From: Salinirubellus litoreus
Lineage (GTDB): Archaea; Halobacteriota; Halobacteria; Halobacteriales; Haloarculaceae
Assembly (NCBI RefSeq): GCF_037335815.1
Contig: NZ_CP147841.1
Coordinates: 1,426,001-1,490,000 of the forward strand
DNA length: 64,000 nt
Reading direction: 5' to 3'
The first letter of the stretch is position 1. Every line of letters begins with the position of its first letter. A model generated the notes under the pieces. The model made no database searches. It worked only from the letters and a program-made list of their open reading frames with translations, and was not told the origin of the DNA. Below, in pieces: positions 49,482-59,154 of this stretch. Position numbers and translations under genes: made by a program.

Positions 49482-50303
49482 GTGAACGTTCACGGCGTCG
49501 ACTTCAGCGGGGCGGCCGAGCCCGGGTGCAAGATATGGATCGCCAGCGGCAGTGTAGATAGCGGAGGGCTCTCCGTGACGGGCGTACGATCGGCGGGGTT
49601 GGAGTTCGGAGTCACGAGGCGAGCGCCGCTGCTGGAGGAGTTACGCGGGTTCCTGGCCGACGCCGAGGGGACGGTCGGACTGGATTTCTCGTTCGGCCTC
49701 CCCCGGGCGGTACTCGCCGAGGCCGGGGCGCTCCCCGAGGACGGATGGGTGGAGTTCCTGGCCTGGTTCCGCGAGCGGTTCGGGGACGCGGACGCGCCGG
49801 GGATGCAGGAGACGCTACGGGGGTGGGGGCGTCGTTCGAGGACCGGGGGCGTCGAGCACAAACGCCGGACGGACGCCGAGCGTGCCGCGAACTCCCCGTA
49901 CAGCAACATCACCCGGTACCAGACGCTCCACGGGATCCGCGACGTCCTCGCTCCGCTGGTAGAGGAGAACGTGGTGAGCGTCCAGCCGATGGCTCCGGTA
50001 GAGGGGGTTCCGACGCTCCTGGAAATATACCCCGCGGCGACCCTCCGGGACCTCGGCCTCCCCGACCGTCGGTACAAGGAGCCCGGTCCCGAGGCCCGCG
50101 AGCGGCGGGAGCGAACACTCGACGGCCTGCGCCGGTGGGGGATGACCCTCCCGGAGCGGTTCGAGGAGGCGGTGCTCGACGACGCGGATGGGGACGCGCT
50201 CGACAGCCTCGTCGCGGCAGTGGCGACTGCCAACGCGGCCGGCTCGGAGTTCGAGGTGGAGGGGAAGCACTACGATCCCGTCGAGGGGTACATCTATATC
50301 TGA
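49482..50303 (+). CDS. DUF429-family RNase H-like protein
   Basis: This is a 273-residue protein from GTG 49482 (VNVHGVDFSGA...). The family's RNase-H-like first strand is visible (HGVDFSGAAEPG) along with GLDFSFGLPRAV, where the second acidic residue sits, and the later LLEIYPAATLRDLGL. Its length and motif order match DUF429 predicted nucleases. An ACGTTATC element lies about 25 bases before the start, consistent with leaderless expression. The activity is unproven. Confidence 0.8.
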   Translation: MNVHGVDFSGAAEPGCKIWIASGSVDSGGLSVTGVRSAGLEFGVTRRAPLLEELRGFLADAEGTVGLDFSFGLPRAVLAEAGALPEDGWVEFLAWFRERFGDADAPGMQETLRGWGRRSRTGGVEHKRRTDAERAANSPYSNITRYQTLHGIRDVLAPLVEENVVSVQPMAPVEGVPTLLEIYPAATLRDLGLPDRRYKEPGPEARERRERTLDGLRRWGMTLPERFEEAVLDDADGDALDSLVAAVATANAAGSEFEVEGKHYDPVEGYIYI

Positions 50304-50370
50304 CTGATCCACCCGAAACTTCCGGACAGCGATACGTTTCGAGAGTCGTGCCGGACAGAGGGCCCGTATC

Positions 50371-50628
50371 GTGTACCAACGCTTATACTTCGACATAGCA
50401 CAGCTGTTCAGCGTGGACGTCCTCACCGCGTACAATGGCGCGCTCCTCCGTGTTGGGCTCTACCTACTGATCTTTTGGCCGACGGTTGGGTACTACGTGT
50501 ATCAAGACTGCAAGAGGCGGGATCGGTCGTCGCCTCGTATCCGTGGGATCGTCTACGGATTCTTCGGCCTGCTCGGGTTAGTCGCCTATATTTCACGGAA
50601 GAGTCGAAGCAAGCCCGCTGACCGATAG
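50371..50628 (+). CDS. Small two-helix membrane protein
   Basis: This is an 85-residue protein from GTG 50371 (VYQRLYFDIAQLF), with helices at about 24-45 (GALLRVGLYLLIFWPTVGYYVY) and 58-75 (RGIVYGFFGLLGLVAYIS), basic ends and a lower GC content than its neighbours. No family recognised. Confidence 0.6.
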   Translation: MYQRLYFDIAQLFSVDVLTAYNGALLRVGLYLLIFWPTVGYYVYQDCKRRDRSSPRIRGIVYGFFGLLGLVAYISRKSRSKPADR

Positions 50629-50702
50629 GGCGACCGTACGCAGCAGACCGACGCCATCCGGTGTCGGGGGTTTCGAGGGAGAACTCGACCCATGACCGCT
50701 CC

Positions 50703-50710
50703 CGTTTTAC
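50703..50710 (+). promoter_or_regulatory. TATA-like element of the radical SAM gene
   Basis: CGTTTTAC lies 24-31 bases before ATG 50734, giving a leaderless mRNA and supporting that start over an earlier in-frame ATG at 50692. Confidence 0.45.
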
Positions 50711-50733
50711 TCCTCCGGCGGGTATCACGGTCC

Positions 50734-52458
50734 ATGAACGATCCGGCGGACCTCTCGGTCACCATCGTCGACGGCTACGTCGACGAGCCCGCACACTTCG
50801 GGGTGCCGCCGTACGTCTCGACGTACCCCCGGTACACGGCAGGTGCCATCGTCGACGCCGGCGTCCCCGAGTCGCAGGTAACCTACCACACCATCGACGG
50901 GCTGCGCGAGGAGCGCTCGCGGTGGCGCGACGTCGAGGAGGCCGATCTGCTGATCTACGTCGGCGGGATGACCGTCCCCGGCAAGTACGTGGGCGGGACG
51001 CCCGCCGAGCCCGACGAGGTGCGCGAACTCGCGTGGGTCGCCGACGGGACGACGCTGATGGGCGGCCCGGTCAGGTTCGGCGTCGGCGAGGAGAACGCCG
51101 GCGCACAGGACACCGAGCGCGACGACCTCGACTACGAGTTCGTCGCGAAGGGCGACGTCGAGGCGGCGGCGTACGACCTCGTGCGGAACGGGCTGGAGGG
51201 GTTTGGCGACCGCGTCCGGGACAACGAGGAGATCGATCGCTGGGGGGCGAAGGGGGCGTTCGTCGTCGAACAGCACCCGAACCACCCCGACTACCTCATC
51301 GCGGAGATGGAGACCTCGCGGGGCTGTGCCTACCGGTGCTCGTTCTGTACGGAACCGCTCTACGGCAACCCCGCGTTCCGGTCGGCCGAGTCGGTCGTCC
51401 GGGAAGTCGGGCAGCTCTACGAACGGGGGGTGCGACACTTCCGGCTCGGGAGACAGGCGGACATCCTCGCGTTCGGCGGGGATGGCGAAGCGCCCAACCC
51501 GGACGCCCTGCGCGAACTCTACGGCGGTATCCGCGAGGTCGCGCCCGACCTCGAGACTCTACACCTCGATAACATGAACCCGGTCACGATCGTCGAGTAC
51601 CCCGAGCGATCGAGGGAGGGGATCCGTATCATCGCCGAGCACAACACGCCCGGCGACACGGCGGCGTTCGGTCTGGAGTCGGCCGATCCGGTGGTCCAGG
51701 AGGAGAACAACCTGCTCGTCACGGCCGAGGAGTGCCTGGAGGCGGTACGGGTGGTCAACGAGGCGGGGGGGTGGCGACCCGGGGAGGACCCCGAAGAGGC
51801 ACCGACGTTCGGCGACGACGCTCCACGGCGTCTCCCGAAGCTCCTCCCCGGGATCAACCTCGTCCACGGCCTCCAGGGCGAGCGCCCGGAGACCTACGAG
51901 CACAACGTCGAGTTCCTCCAGCGGGTACTGGAGGAGGGGCTGCTGCTCCGGCGGGTGAACGTCCGGCAGGTGATGGCGTTCGAGGGGACCGAGATGGCCG
52001 AGACGGGCGCCGACATCGCGAAGGAGCACAGGCAGCAGTTCAAGCCCTACAAGCGCCGTATCCGTGAGGAGATCGACAACCCGATGCTGAAGCGCGTGGC
52101 TCCGCCGGGGACGGTGCTCCCGGACGTCCACCTCGAGTACCACCAGGACGGGAAGACGTTCGGCCGACAGCTCGGGACGTACCCCCTGCTGGTGGGCATC
52201 CCCGGCGAGCGCGACCTCGGGACGACCCTCGACGTCGCCGTGACGGCCCACGGGTACCGCTCGGTGACCGGCGTACCCCACCCGCTGGACGCGAACGAGG
52301 CGTCGATGAAGGAGCTACGGGCCGTCCCCGGCATCGGGAAGGGCCGTGCGGGCGATATCGTCGTCGGGCGGCCCTACGCCTCGACCGCGGAGGTCGACGT
52401 CGGCCCGGCGATCAGGGATCGGTTTCTCGCGGTACGTGTCCCCGGAGCGGCCGACTGA
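50734..52458 (+). CDS. Radical SAM protein with C-terminal helix-hairpin-helix
   Basis: This is a 574-residue enzyme. An N-terminal B12-binding-like Rossmann part (DLSVTIVDGYVDEPAHFGVPPYVS...DLLIYVGGMTVPGKYVGGTP) precedes the radical SAM core with Cys198, Cys202 and Cys205 (CAYRCSFC) and a standard barrel. A C-terminal domain ends in a helix-hairpin-helix, LRAVPGIGKGRAGDIVVGRPY (about 530-550), which suggests nucleic-acid binding. It is conserved in Euryarchaeota as an uncharacterised radical SAM family; RNA or DNA modification is plausible. Confidence 0.88.
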   Translation: MNDPADLSVTIVDGYVDEPAHFGVPPYVSTYPRYTAGAIVDAGVPESQVTYHTIDGLREERSRWRDVEEADLLIYVGGMTVPGKYVGGTPAEPDEVRELAWVADGTTLMGGPVRFGVGEENAGAQDTERDDLDYEFVAKGDVEAAAYDLVRNGLEGFGDRVRDNEEIDRWGAKGAFVVEQHPNHPDYLIAEMETSRGCAYRCSFCTEPLYGNPAFRSAESVVREVGQLYERGVRHFRLGRQADILAFGGDGEAPNPDALRELYGGIREVAPDLETLHLDNMNPVTIVEYPERSREGIRIIAEHNTPGDTAAFGLESADPVVQEENNLLVTAEECLEAVRVVNEAGGWRPGEDPEEAPTFGDDAPRRLPKLLPGINLVHGLQGERPETYEHNVEFLQRVLEEGLLLRRVNVRQVMAFEGTEMAETGADIAKEHRQQFKPYKRRIREEIDNPMLKRVAPPGTVLPDVHLEYHQDGKTFGRQLGTYPLLVGIPGERDLGTTLDVAVTAHGYRSVTGVPHPLDANEASMKELRAVPGIGKGRAGDIVVGRPYASTAEVDVGPAIRDRFLAVRVPGAAD

Positions 52459-52577
52459 GAATCGAGTCCACGTGACCGTCCTGTCGGCCGGTTAGCGGGG
52501 GTCTAAGACCGTTCCCGGACTGTTCCCGACGCGGAACGAAAGGAAGGCACTTAGCCCCCCGGGGCGTTCCCCCGACG

Positions 52578-54428
52578 ATGACAGGCGTCGAGGTGAGCGT
52601 CGTCCTCCCCGCCTACGACGAGGAGGAGACCATCGAGGAGACGGTCAGGATCTCCCTCTCGACGCTCGCCTCGTTCCTCCCCGAGGGGAGCTTCGAGGTG
52701 ATCGTCGCCGAGGACGGCTGTTCCGATCGAACGCCGGAGATCGCCGACCGGCTCGCCCGCGAGGACGCCCAGGTGCGGCACTTCCACAGCGACGAGCGGC
52801 TGGGCCGCGGCGGTGCCCTCGAACGGGCGTTCGAGGCCGCCCGCGGCGACACGCTGGTCTACTACGACACCGACCTCGCGACGGACATGGGCCACCTGGA
52901 GGAGCTCGTCGAGAGCGTCAGGACGGAGGGGTACGATGTGGCGACGGGCTCGCGACGGATGCCCGGGGCGAGACAGCCCCGCGAGACCGAACGCGGGGTC
53001 GCCTCCGACGGGTACAACACGCTCGTCCGGGCCGTCCTGCGCTCCGATCTCAGGGACCACCAGTGCGGATTCAAGGCGTTCGACCGCGAGGCGCTGTTCG
53101 CCCTCCTGCCCGCGGTGGGGGACGACCACTGGTTCTGGGACACGGAGATACTGGTGAAGGCCCAGCGCCGCGGCTACGACGTGAAGGAGTTCCCCGTCGA
53201 GTGGGAGCCCAAGGGCGACACGAAGGTCGATCTCGTCCGGGACGTCCTCGGGATGGGCTCGCAGGTCCTCCGGACGTTCTGGGAGCTGTCGGTATCGCCG
53301 CGGATCACCCGTCGGGTCACCCTCACGGGCGGGACGTTGCTCGTGGTCGTGGCGATCGCGCTGATGACGGTCTACCTGGAACCCGCCGCGGTGCTCGACG
53401 CCATCGTCGGGGCCGACCCGCTGCTAGTCGGCATCGCCGGGCTGATATACGTCGTCTCGTGGCCGCTACGCGGCCTGCGCTACCGCGACATACTCGCCGA
53501 ACTGGGCTACCAGGAGAAGACGGGCTTTCTCACCGGCGCGATATTCATCTCACAGACCGGCAACCTCGTCTTCCCCGCCCGCGCCGGCGACGCCGTCCGG
53601 GCGTACGTCGTGAAGGCCCGGCGTGGCATCCCCTATCCGACGGGGTTCGCGTCGCTGGCGGTCGAGCGCGTGTTCGACCTGCTCTCGATCACGGTCCTCG
53701 CGGGGACGGTGCTCGTGGGGCTCGTACTCACGGGAGGGGTCGGCGACGTGGCCTCGGCCATCGCCGCCGACGTCGGGGCGATAACGATCGGCGGCGAGAC
53801 GATCGATCCCGGCGGGGCCGCCCGGACGGCGATCCGAGTCGCGGCGTTCGTGGGCGCGCTGGCCGTCCTCGCGGTCGGGGTGATCGTCGCCAGCGCACGC
53901 CGGGACACCGACCTCGTCCACCGGACGATGGCGAGGATCAGCGACGACTCCTACGCCGACTACGTCTCCGCGGTGATCGGCCAGTTCGTCGGCGATATCC
54001 AGGCCGTGGCGGGCGACCGGGGCGCGTTCGCCCGCGTGGGGATATCGAGCCTGCTCGTCTGGACGGTCGACGTCGTGACCGCGCTCGCCGTCTTCGCGGC
54101 GTTCGGCGTCTCGCTCACCCCCGCGGTCCTCGCCGCCGGCTTCTTCGCGGTGAGCGTCGGTAACCTCGCGAAGGTGCTCCCGCTCTCACCCGGCGGGATC
54201 GGCCTCTACGAGGGGGCGTTCACCCTCATCGTCGTCGGCCTCACCGCGGACCCGGTGCTGACGCCGTACGTCGCGCTGGCGATCGCCATCGTCGACCACG
54301 CGGTGAAGAACGTCGTCACGGTCGCCGGGGGCGTCGCGTCGACGCTCCTGCTGAACGTCTCGCTCACGACGGCGGTGGAGGAGGCGAGCGAGGCCGACGC
54401 CGACACCGCGTCCGTCCGCAACGGCTGA
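52578..54428 (+). CDS. aglD: AglD-type dolichol-phosphate glycosyltransferase with flippase-like membrane half
   Basis: This is a 616-residue protein, close in length and order to Haloferax AglD. The N-terminal GT2 domain (about 1-235) starts SVVLPAYDEEETIEETV and has the metal motif YYDTDLAT (Asp97, Asp99) and DHWFWDTE with Asp188, a position similar to the catalytic Asp201 of the Haloferax enzyme. The C-terminal half has about eight helices of the LPG-synthase/flippase-like type (FISQTGNLVFPARAGDAVRAYVVK; SPGGIGLYEG). AglD charges dolichol phosphate with the last sugar of the S-layer N-glycan. Good family fit. Confidence 0.9.
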   Translation: MTGVEVSVVLPAYDEEETIEETVRISLSTLASFLPEGSFEVIVAEDGCSDRTPEIADRLAREDAQVRHFHSDERLGRGGALERAFEAARGDTLVYYDTDLATDMGHLEELVESVRTEGYDVATGSRRMPGARQPRETERGVASDGYNTLVRAVLRSDLRDHQCGFKAFDREALFALLPAVGDDHWFWDTEILVKAQRRGYDVKEFPVEWEPKGDTKVDLVRDVLGMGSQVLRTFWELSVSPRITRRVTLTGGTLLVVVAIALMTVYLEPAAVLDAIVGADPLLVGIAGLIYVVSWPLRGLRYRDILAELGYQEKTGFLTGAIFISQTGNLVFPARAGDAVRAYVVKARRGIPYPTGFASLAVERVFDLLSITVLAGTVLVGLVLTGGVGDVASAIAADVGAITIGGETIDPGGAARTAIRVAAFVGALAVLAVGVIVASARRDTDLVHRTMARISDDSYADYVSAVIGQFVGDIQAVAGDRGAFARVGISSLLVWTVDVVTALAVFAAFGVSLTPAVLAAGFFAVSVGNLAKVLPLSPGGIGLYEGAFTLIVVGLTADPVLTPYVALAIAIVDHAVKNVVTVAGGVASTLLLNVSLTTAVEEASEADADTASVRNG

Positions 54429-54587
54429 GTCCACTCGGGGCCCGGTGTGACACCGGGATCGAGCGAACACCCGCGTTCGGACGGGTGCGACGACGGGGAC
54501 CGGACTGGCATATAAACCGCCGACCGATCGGCCGTATATCCGCTCCGGACCCCTGATTCCGGGCGATTTCGATGATCACACCAGCCC

Positions 54588-54596
54588 TTTTAAATA
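54588..54596 (+). promoter_or_regulatory. TATA-like element of tfb
   Basis: TTTTAAATA lies about 82-90 bases before ATG 54678, the best promoter match in the spacer. It would give a leader of about 55-60 bases, longer than typical for this window and so possibly regulated. Confidence 0.5.
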
Positions 54597-54677
54597 CCAC
54601 GAGTACGTAACGCCACCAACGTCTGTTTCCCGGGATCTGGGGGGTGTTCCACGCCCGGGAGCACGCGATGCCCACCG

Positions 54678-55631
54678 ATGAGCGAGAACGTACGCGAACG
54701 AGAGCAAGAGAGTACGGAGCGAGCGGCCGAGACCGAGGGGTGCCCGGAGTGCGGCGGTAACCTCGTGGCCGACACGGAGCACGGCGAGACGGTCTGTACC
54801 GACTGTGGTCTCGTCGTCGAGGAGGACGGCATCGACCACGGTCCCGAGTGGCGCGCGTTCGACGCCGGCGAACGCGACCGGAAGTCCCGCGTCGGCGCGC
54901 CGACGACGAACATGATGCACGACAAGGGGCTGTCGACGAACATCGACTGGCGGAACCAGGACGCCTACGGCAACTCGCTCGACTCCCGCCAGCGCCAGAA
55001 GATGCAGCGGCTTCGCAAGTGGAACGAGCGGTTCCGCACCCGCGACTCCCGCGAGCGCAACCTGAAGCAGGCCCTCGGCGAGATCGACCGGATGGCGTCC
55101 GCGTTAGGCCTCCCCGACAACGTCCGGGAGACCGCGAGCGTCGTCTACCGTCGTGCCCTCCAGGAGAACCTCCTCCCGGGGCGGTCCATCGAGGGAGTCG
55201 CCACCGCCGCGGTGTACGCCGCCGCCCGACAGGCCGGCGTCCCGAGGAGCCTCGACGAGCTCGCGGCCGTCTCCCGCGTCGAGAAGGCCGAGGTGGCGAG
55301 AACGTACCGCTACGTCGCCCGCGAACTCGGCCTGGAGATCGAACCCGCCGACCCCGGGAGCTACGTCCCCCGATTCGCCTCCGCGCTGGGGCTCACCGAG
55401 GAGACCGAGGCCCGGGCGCGACAGCTCCTCGACAGCGCCCGCGAGGCCGGCATCCACTCCGGGAAGTCCCCGGTGGGGCTCGCCGCCGCGGCCATCTACG
55501 CCGGGGCGCTGCTCAGCAACGAGAAGGTGACCCAGAGCGAGGTCAGCGACGTGGCCGACGTCTCGGAAGTGACGATCCGGAACCGCTACCACGAACTCCT
55601 CGAAGCCGAGCAGAGCATCGAGACGTTCTGA
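54678..55631 (+). CDS. tfb: Transcription initiation factor TFB
   Basis: This is a 317-residue general factor. The zinc ribbon has CPECGGNL and CTDCGLVVEEDGIDHGPEWRAF, the B-finger linker GERDRKSRVGAPTTNMMHDKGLSTNIDWRNQDAYG is close to the family consensus, and two cyclin repeats lie at about 105-200 and 208-310. It recruits polymerase to TBP/TATA. Compared with the protein at 8247 it has the conserved B-finger, so it is a good candidate for a main TFB. Confidence 0.96.
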   Translation: MSENVREREQESTERAAETEGCPECGGNLVADTEHGETVCTDCGLVVEEDGIDHGPEWRAFDAGERDRKSRVGAPTTNMMHDKGLSTNIDWRNQDAYGNSLDSRQRQKMQRLRKWNERFRTRDSRERNLKQALGEIDRMASALGLPDNVRETASVVYRRALQENLLPGRSIEGVATAAVYAAARQAGVPRSLDELAAVSRVEKAEVARTYRYVARELGLEIEPADPGSYVPRFASALGLTEETEARARQLLDSAREAGIHSGKSPVGLAAAAIYAGALLSNEKVTQSEVSDVADVSEVTIRNRYHELLEAEQSIETF

Positions 55632-55855
55632 GACGGGGCCGAGCGCCGTACCGTCCCGACTCGACCGGCACGCAATCACCCGCTCGCTACTGTGTGGTCG
55701 GAAACGGGCGACCAGTGGCGAGGTTCCGCGCGGATCCGAACACCGGGACCGGTTCGCCGACCGGGTTCGTCGTTCGATAGCTCGTCCCGTGGCACGACCT
55801 CCCAGGTGTCCGAACGGTTCGCAAGGTTTGAACCCGCGGGAGCGAATCCCGTACA

Positions 55856-57049
55856 ATGAGCTACCGGATCGGACTCGTCGGCAAGCCCTCGGTGGGCAAG
55901 TCGACGCTCTTCAACGCCGCGACGATGAACGACGTCCCGGAGGGAGCCTACCCGTTCACCACCATCGACCCCTCGGTCGGCGAGGCGTACGTCAGGGTGA
56001 CGTGTGCGGCCCCGGAGTTCGGGGAGACCTGCACGCCCGAGACGGGCTTCTGTCTGGACGGGACCCGGTACGTGCCCACGAAACTGGTCGACGTGGCGGG
56101 GCTGATCCCCGGCGCTCACGAGGGCAAGGGCCTCGGGAACCAGTTCCTCTCGGACCTGAACGAGGCGGACGTGCTCGTCCACGTCGTCGACTTCTCCGGC
56201 ACGACCGATATCGAGGGTGAGCCCACGGAGGGTCACGACCCCCGCGAGGACGTGGAGTTCCTCGAGAACGAACTCGACCGGTGGTACCTCGGCGTTCTGG
56301 AGAAAGCCATCGAGAAGTTCGAGGGAGCCTACGGGGGCTCCGAGCCCGAGATCGAGGAGTACGTGGCGACGCAGATGGACGCCTTCGGCGTCTCCCCAGA
56401 CCTCGCGAAGCAGGTGGTGCTCTCGCTCTCGCTTTCACTCGATCCGGCGTCGTGGGACGAGGCGGACCGTCTCTCGCTCGCGCGCGAACTCCGCAAGCGG
56501 ACCAAACCCATCGTGATCGCGGCGAACAAGATGGATCACCCGGACGCCCGCGAGAACTGGGAGGCAATCACGGACGACCCCGAGTACGACCACCTGGAGT
56601 TCGTCCCCGTGAGCGCCCACGCGGAGAAGGCACTCAAGAACGCGAGCGAGAGCGGTGTCGTCGAGTACGAACCCGGTGCGGGCGGGTTCGAGGTGACGGG
56701 CGACGTCTCGATGGAGCAGAAGCGCGGGCTGGAGCAGATACGCGGATTCGTCTCCGAGTACGGTGGAACGGGCGTCCAGGAGACCCTCGAGGCGGCGCTG
56801 TTCGACGTGCTGGGAGTGGTTCCGGTGTTCCCCGGCAGCGCCAAAGGCGTAAAGAACGAGGACGGGAAGGTGCTGCGCGACTGCTTCCTCCTCCCGCCGG
56901 ACGCGACGGTCGAGGACTTCGCCTACTTCCTCCACACCGACATCGGCGACGGCCTGCTCCACGGTATCGACTGTCGCTCGAAGCGGCAGGTCGGCGCGGG
57001 TCACGAACTCGAATCGCGCGACGTGGTCGAACTGATCACGACCGCCTGA
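55856..57049 (+). CDS. YchF/OLA1-family Obg-like GTPase/ATPase, paralogue 2
   Basis: This is a 397-residue P-loop NTPase: GLVGKPSVGKSTLFNA, YPFTTIDPSVGEAYVR, DVAGLIPGAHEGKGLGNQFL and VIAANKMD, with a C-terminal TGS-like domain ending HELESRDVVELI. It is clearly related to the paralogue at 26320 but diverged throughout, so an old duplication rather than a recent copy. The Cys-rich insert is weaker here (VTCAAPEFGETCTPETGFC). Confidence 0.93.
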   Translation: MSYRIGLVGKPSVGKSTLFNAATMNDVPEGAYPFTTIDPSVGEAYVRVTCAAPEFGETCTPETGFCLDGTRYVPTKLVDVAGLIPGAHEGKGLGNQFLSDLNEADVLVHVVDFSGTTDIEGEPTEGHDPREDVEFLENELDRWYLGVLEKAIEKFEGAYGGSEPEIEEYVATQMDAFGVSPDLAKQVVLSLSLSLDPASWDEADRLSLARELRKRTKPIVIAANKMDHPDARENWEAITDDPEYDHLEFVPVSAHAEKALKNASESGVVEYEPGAGGFEVTGDVSMEQKRGLEQIRGFVSEYGGTGVQETLEAALFDVLGVVPVFPGSAKGVKNEDGKVLRDCFLLPPDATVEDFAYFLHTDIGDGLLHGIDCRSKRQVGAGHELESRDVVELITTA

Positions 57050-57085
57050 GTCGACCACCCGAGGCCGCTCGTGACGGGGCAGAGC

Positions 57086-57580
57086 CTACTCCCGGGCGTC
57101 GTCGAGCCGCTCGCGCAGGTCGGTCAGGTCGAGCCCCCAGGCGTCGAGGTCGTAGGAGACGTCGAGCAGGCGCTCGACGAGTGCCCCGTCCTCGCTCGCC
57201 AGCGCCCGGGCGACGTCGGCCCGGAACCGCTCCTCCACCGCTCGGCCGACCGCCCCCCGATCGACCGAACGCGAGGGGACGTCCATGATGTGGGGGAGGT
57301 CCTCGGCCCCCGGCGGGAGCGACGGGAACGCCGACGGCCCGGGGACGAGCAGTTCGTCGTCCCCCTCGCCCCTGACGGTACCCCCCTCGGCCCCACAGGT
57401 CACGATCGCGTACCGCTCTATCGCCCGGTCGACGACCCCGGGAGCGGGCGGGTCGACCCCCTCCTTGTACGCCAGTTCCTCGAGCGCCCGCTCGAGCTCC
57501 GATCTGGTTAGCGCGCCGAACAGGTCGACCACGCCCGCGAGGGCGTCCCCGTCGACGTCGAGGGTGTCCTCGGAGGGCAT
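57086..57580 (-). CDS. Haloarchaeal DUF7109-like protein
   Basis: This is a 164-residue, mostly helical acidic protein (LDVDGDALAGVVDLFGALTRSELERALEELAYKEGVD...). Its start is 1 base after the stop of the glycosyltransferase, so the two are one operon. It resembles the haloarchaeal DUF7109 family; no activity is known. Confidence 0.75.
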   Translation of the reverse strand: MPSEDTLDVDGDALAGVVDLFGALTRSELERALEELAYKEGVDPPAPGVVDRAIERYAIVTCGAEGGTVRGEGDDELLVPGPSAFPSLPPGAEDLPHIMDVPSRSVDRGAVGRAVEERFRADVARALASEDGALVERLLDVSYDLDAWGLDLTDLRERLDDARE

Positions 57581-57581
57581 C

Positions 57582-58685
57582 TCAGCGGACCTCCTCCCGC
57601 GCCGCGTCGAGGTCGGCTCGGGCGGTCTCGCGGACCGCCTCGACGGAGACGGGCGCGTCCGCCCAGGCCGGGAGCCGGTCGTCCTCGCCCGGCGGGGCGA
57701 TGGCGTCGGCGTACTCGACTACTTGCTCGCGTTCGCCGGCCCGGTCGTACTCTAAGCCGTTGAACGCCGAGTCGACGGCGTACCCCCGAAGGAACCGTTC
57801 GGCGGTTTCGACGTACCGCCCGGGGAGCGTCCCGTAGTCGGGGGCGACGCCGCCCTCCTCGACGGCGCGGAACAGCGCCGCGCCAACCTCCTCGCTCATG
57901 GTCGAGAGCCCGGCGGGGCCGCCGACCGCCCGGTGGTCGTGCTCGTGGATACCGAGGTCGACCTGCGCCGAACGGTCGAAGCCCGCGGCGTGGAAGGCGT
58001 CGCCGAGCGTGCCGAGTTCGAGTCCCCAGCCCCGCTGGATCCGGAGCGACCTGATCACGTCGCTCGTCGCCGCGAACTCCCCCGCGAGCGCGTAGCGGAA
58101 CGCCCCCAGGTAGTCGAGTACCGGCTCGTCGTGGGCCTCGGCGAGCGCGGCGACGACGGGCTCGTAGAACAGCCTGCACAGCCGTCCGTAGAGCCGGCGG
58201 TTCTCGACGCGGGCGTAGAACCCCTTCGAGAAGTCGAAGCCGTGGGCGAGCGGGAAGAGGAGCCGGGGAACGTGTCCGCGGGAGTAGGTCCTGGCGTCGG
58301 CGTCGTGGACGGCCACGTACGGGGCGTCGCTGGCGGCCCCGAGCGCGAGCCAGACGTCCCGTCCCTTCCCCCGACTCCCGTTCAGCCCCGCGTCGGCGAG
58401 CAGGTCGCCCAGTCGTGGACCGTCACACCAGAGCGTCTCGTGAGCGACGTCGAACGAGTCGAGCCAGGCGTCGACGTCGGCGACCCTCCCCGCTTCGGCC
58501 CGGAGGGCGACGACGACCCGGCCCGGGTCGACGTCCTCGAGGGCGGTGAACACGCGCTCGGCGGCGAGGCTCGCGTGCTCGCGCTCGGTCAGCGGGACGA
58601 CCACCGCGCTCTCCTCGACGGGCGCGTCGGGGACCGGGTCGGTGAAGTCGTGGAGCGTCGTGACACGCTCCTGTACGTACTCCAT
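57582..58685 (-). CDS. GT55/GT81-type glycosyltransferase, glycosyl-phosphoglycerate-synthase-like
   Basis: This is a 367-residue protein. A nucleotide-sugar core has GSRGKGRDVWLALGAA (Lys107) and the metal motif VHDADARTY (Asp128, Asp130), followed by FSKGFYARVENRRLYGRLCRLFYEPVV and LRIQRGWGLELG, in the order of mannosyl- or glucosyl-3-phosphoglycerate synthases. Those make precursors of compatible solutes or methylated polysaccharides. The assignment to sugar or acceptor is not certain. It is first in the operon. Confidence 0.8.
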   Translation of the reverse strand: MEYVQERVTTLHDFTDPVPDAPVEESAVVVPLTEREHASLAAERVFTALEDVDPGRVVVALRAEAGRVADVDAWLDSFDVAHETLWCDGPRLGDLLADAGLNGSRGKGRDVWLALGAASDAPYVAVHDADARTYSRGHVPRLLFPLAHGFDFSKGFYARVENRRLYGRLCRLFYEPVVAALAEAHDEPVLDYLGAFRYALAGEFAATSDVIRSLRIQRGWGLELGTLGDAFHAAGFDRSAQVDLGIHEHDHRAVGGPAGLSTMSEEVGAALFRAVEEGGVAPDYGTLPGRYVETAERFLRGYAVDSAFNGLEYDRAGEREQVVEYADAIAPPGEDDRLPAWADAPVSVEAVRETARADLDAAREEVR

Positions 58686-58886
58686 CGACGGTCCGGAGGG
58701 GCGGCGGTCACAAGTCCCTGTGGTTCGAGGCGGCCGTCACCGCCACCGGGTGACGTTCGAACCGTAGCCCGGACGGAAGCGGGCCCGTCCACCCGTCACT
58801 CGCGCATAGGGATAGTCGTAGTCAGCCGGAGGATTCGACCGTTCGACGTGGGTCACGGGGCATGATTCTCGGGGAAATGCATGAAC

Positions 58887-59153
58887 TGTGACATCCTCCT
58901 CGCCGTACACGGCGAGGCTTCCCACGGCCCCGCACCGCTGGGTTGGGAACGTACGTGTACGACCCGACGTGCCGATGGGAGTGCCACGCCTCCGTTACTC
59001 CTATCCGCCGGTGGGTTCCACTGGTTCTGCCCCGGTGACTCGGAGGTATCTCAAGTCTTTTGTGTCGGTGATACTTACTCACTCCCCAGACAACATACGT
59101 GTGCGTGTCGGATTCACGCCCGCCGTACACGGCGGGATTCTATCCTTGATGAA
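58887..59153 (+). mobile_element. 267-bp non-coding mobile repeat, copy 2
   Basis: Same length and orientation as 20377-20643, about 14 substitutions and no indels. Here the left hairpin is perfect (CTCGCCG-TACA-CGGCGAG), and the right one is CCCGCCG-TACA-CGGCGGG as in copy 1. It ends 1 base before an 84-bp element. Confidence 0.75.
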
Positions 59154-59154
59154 C

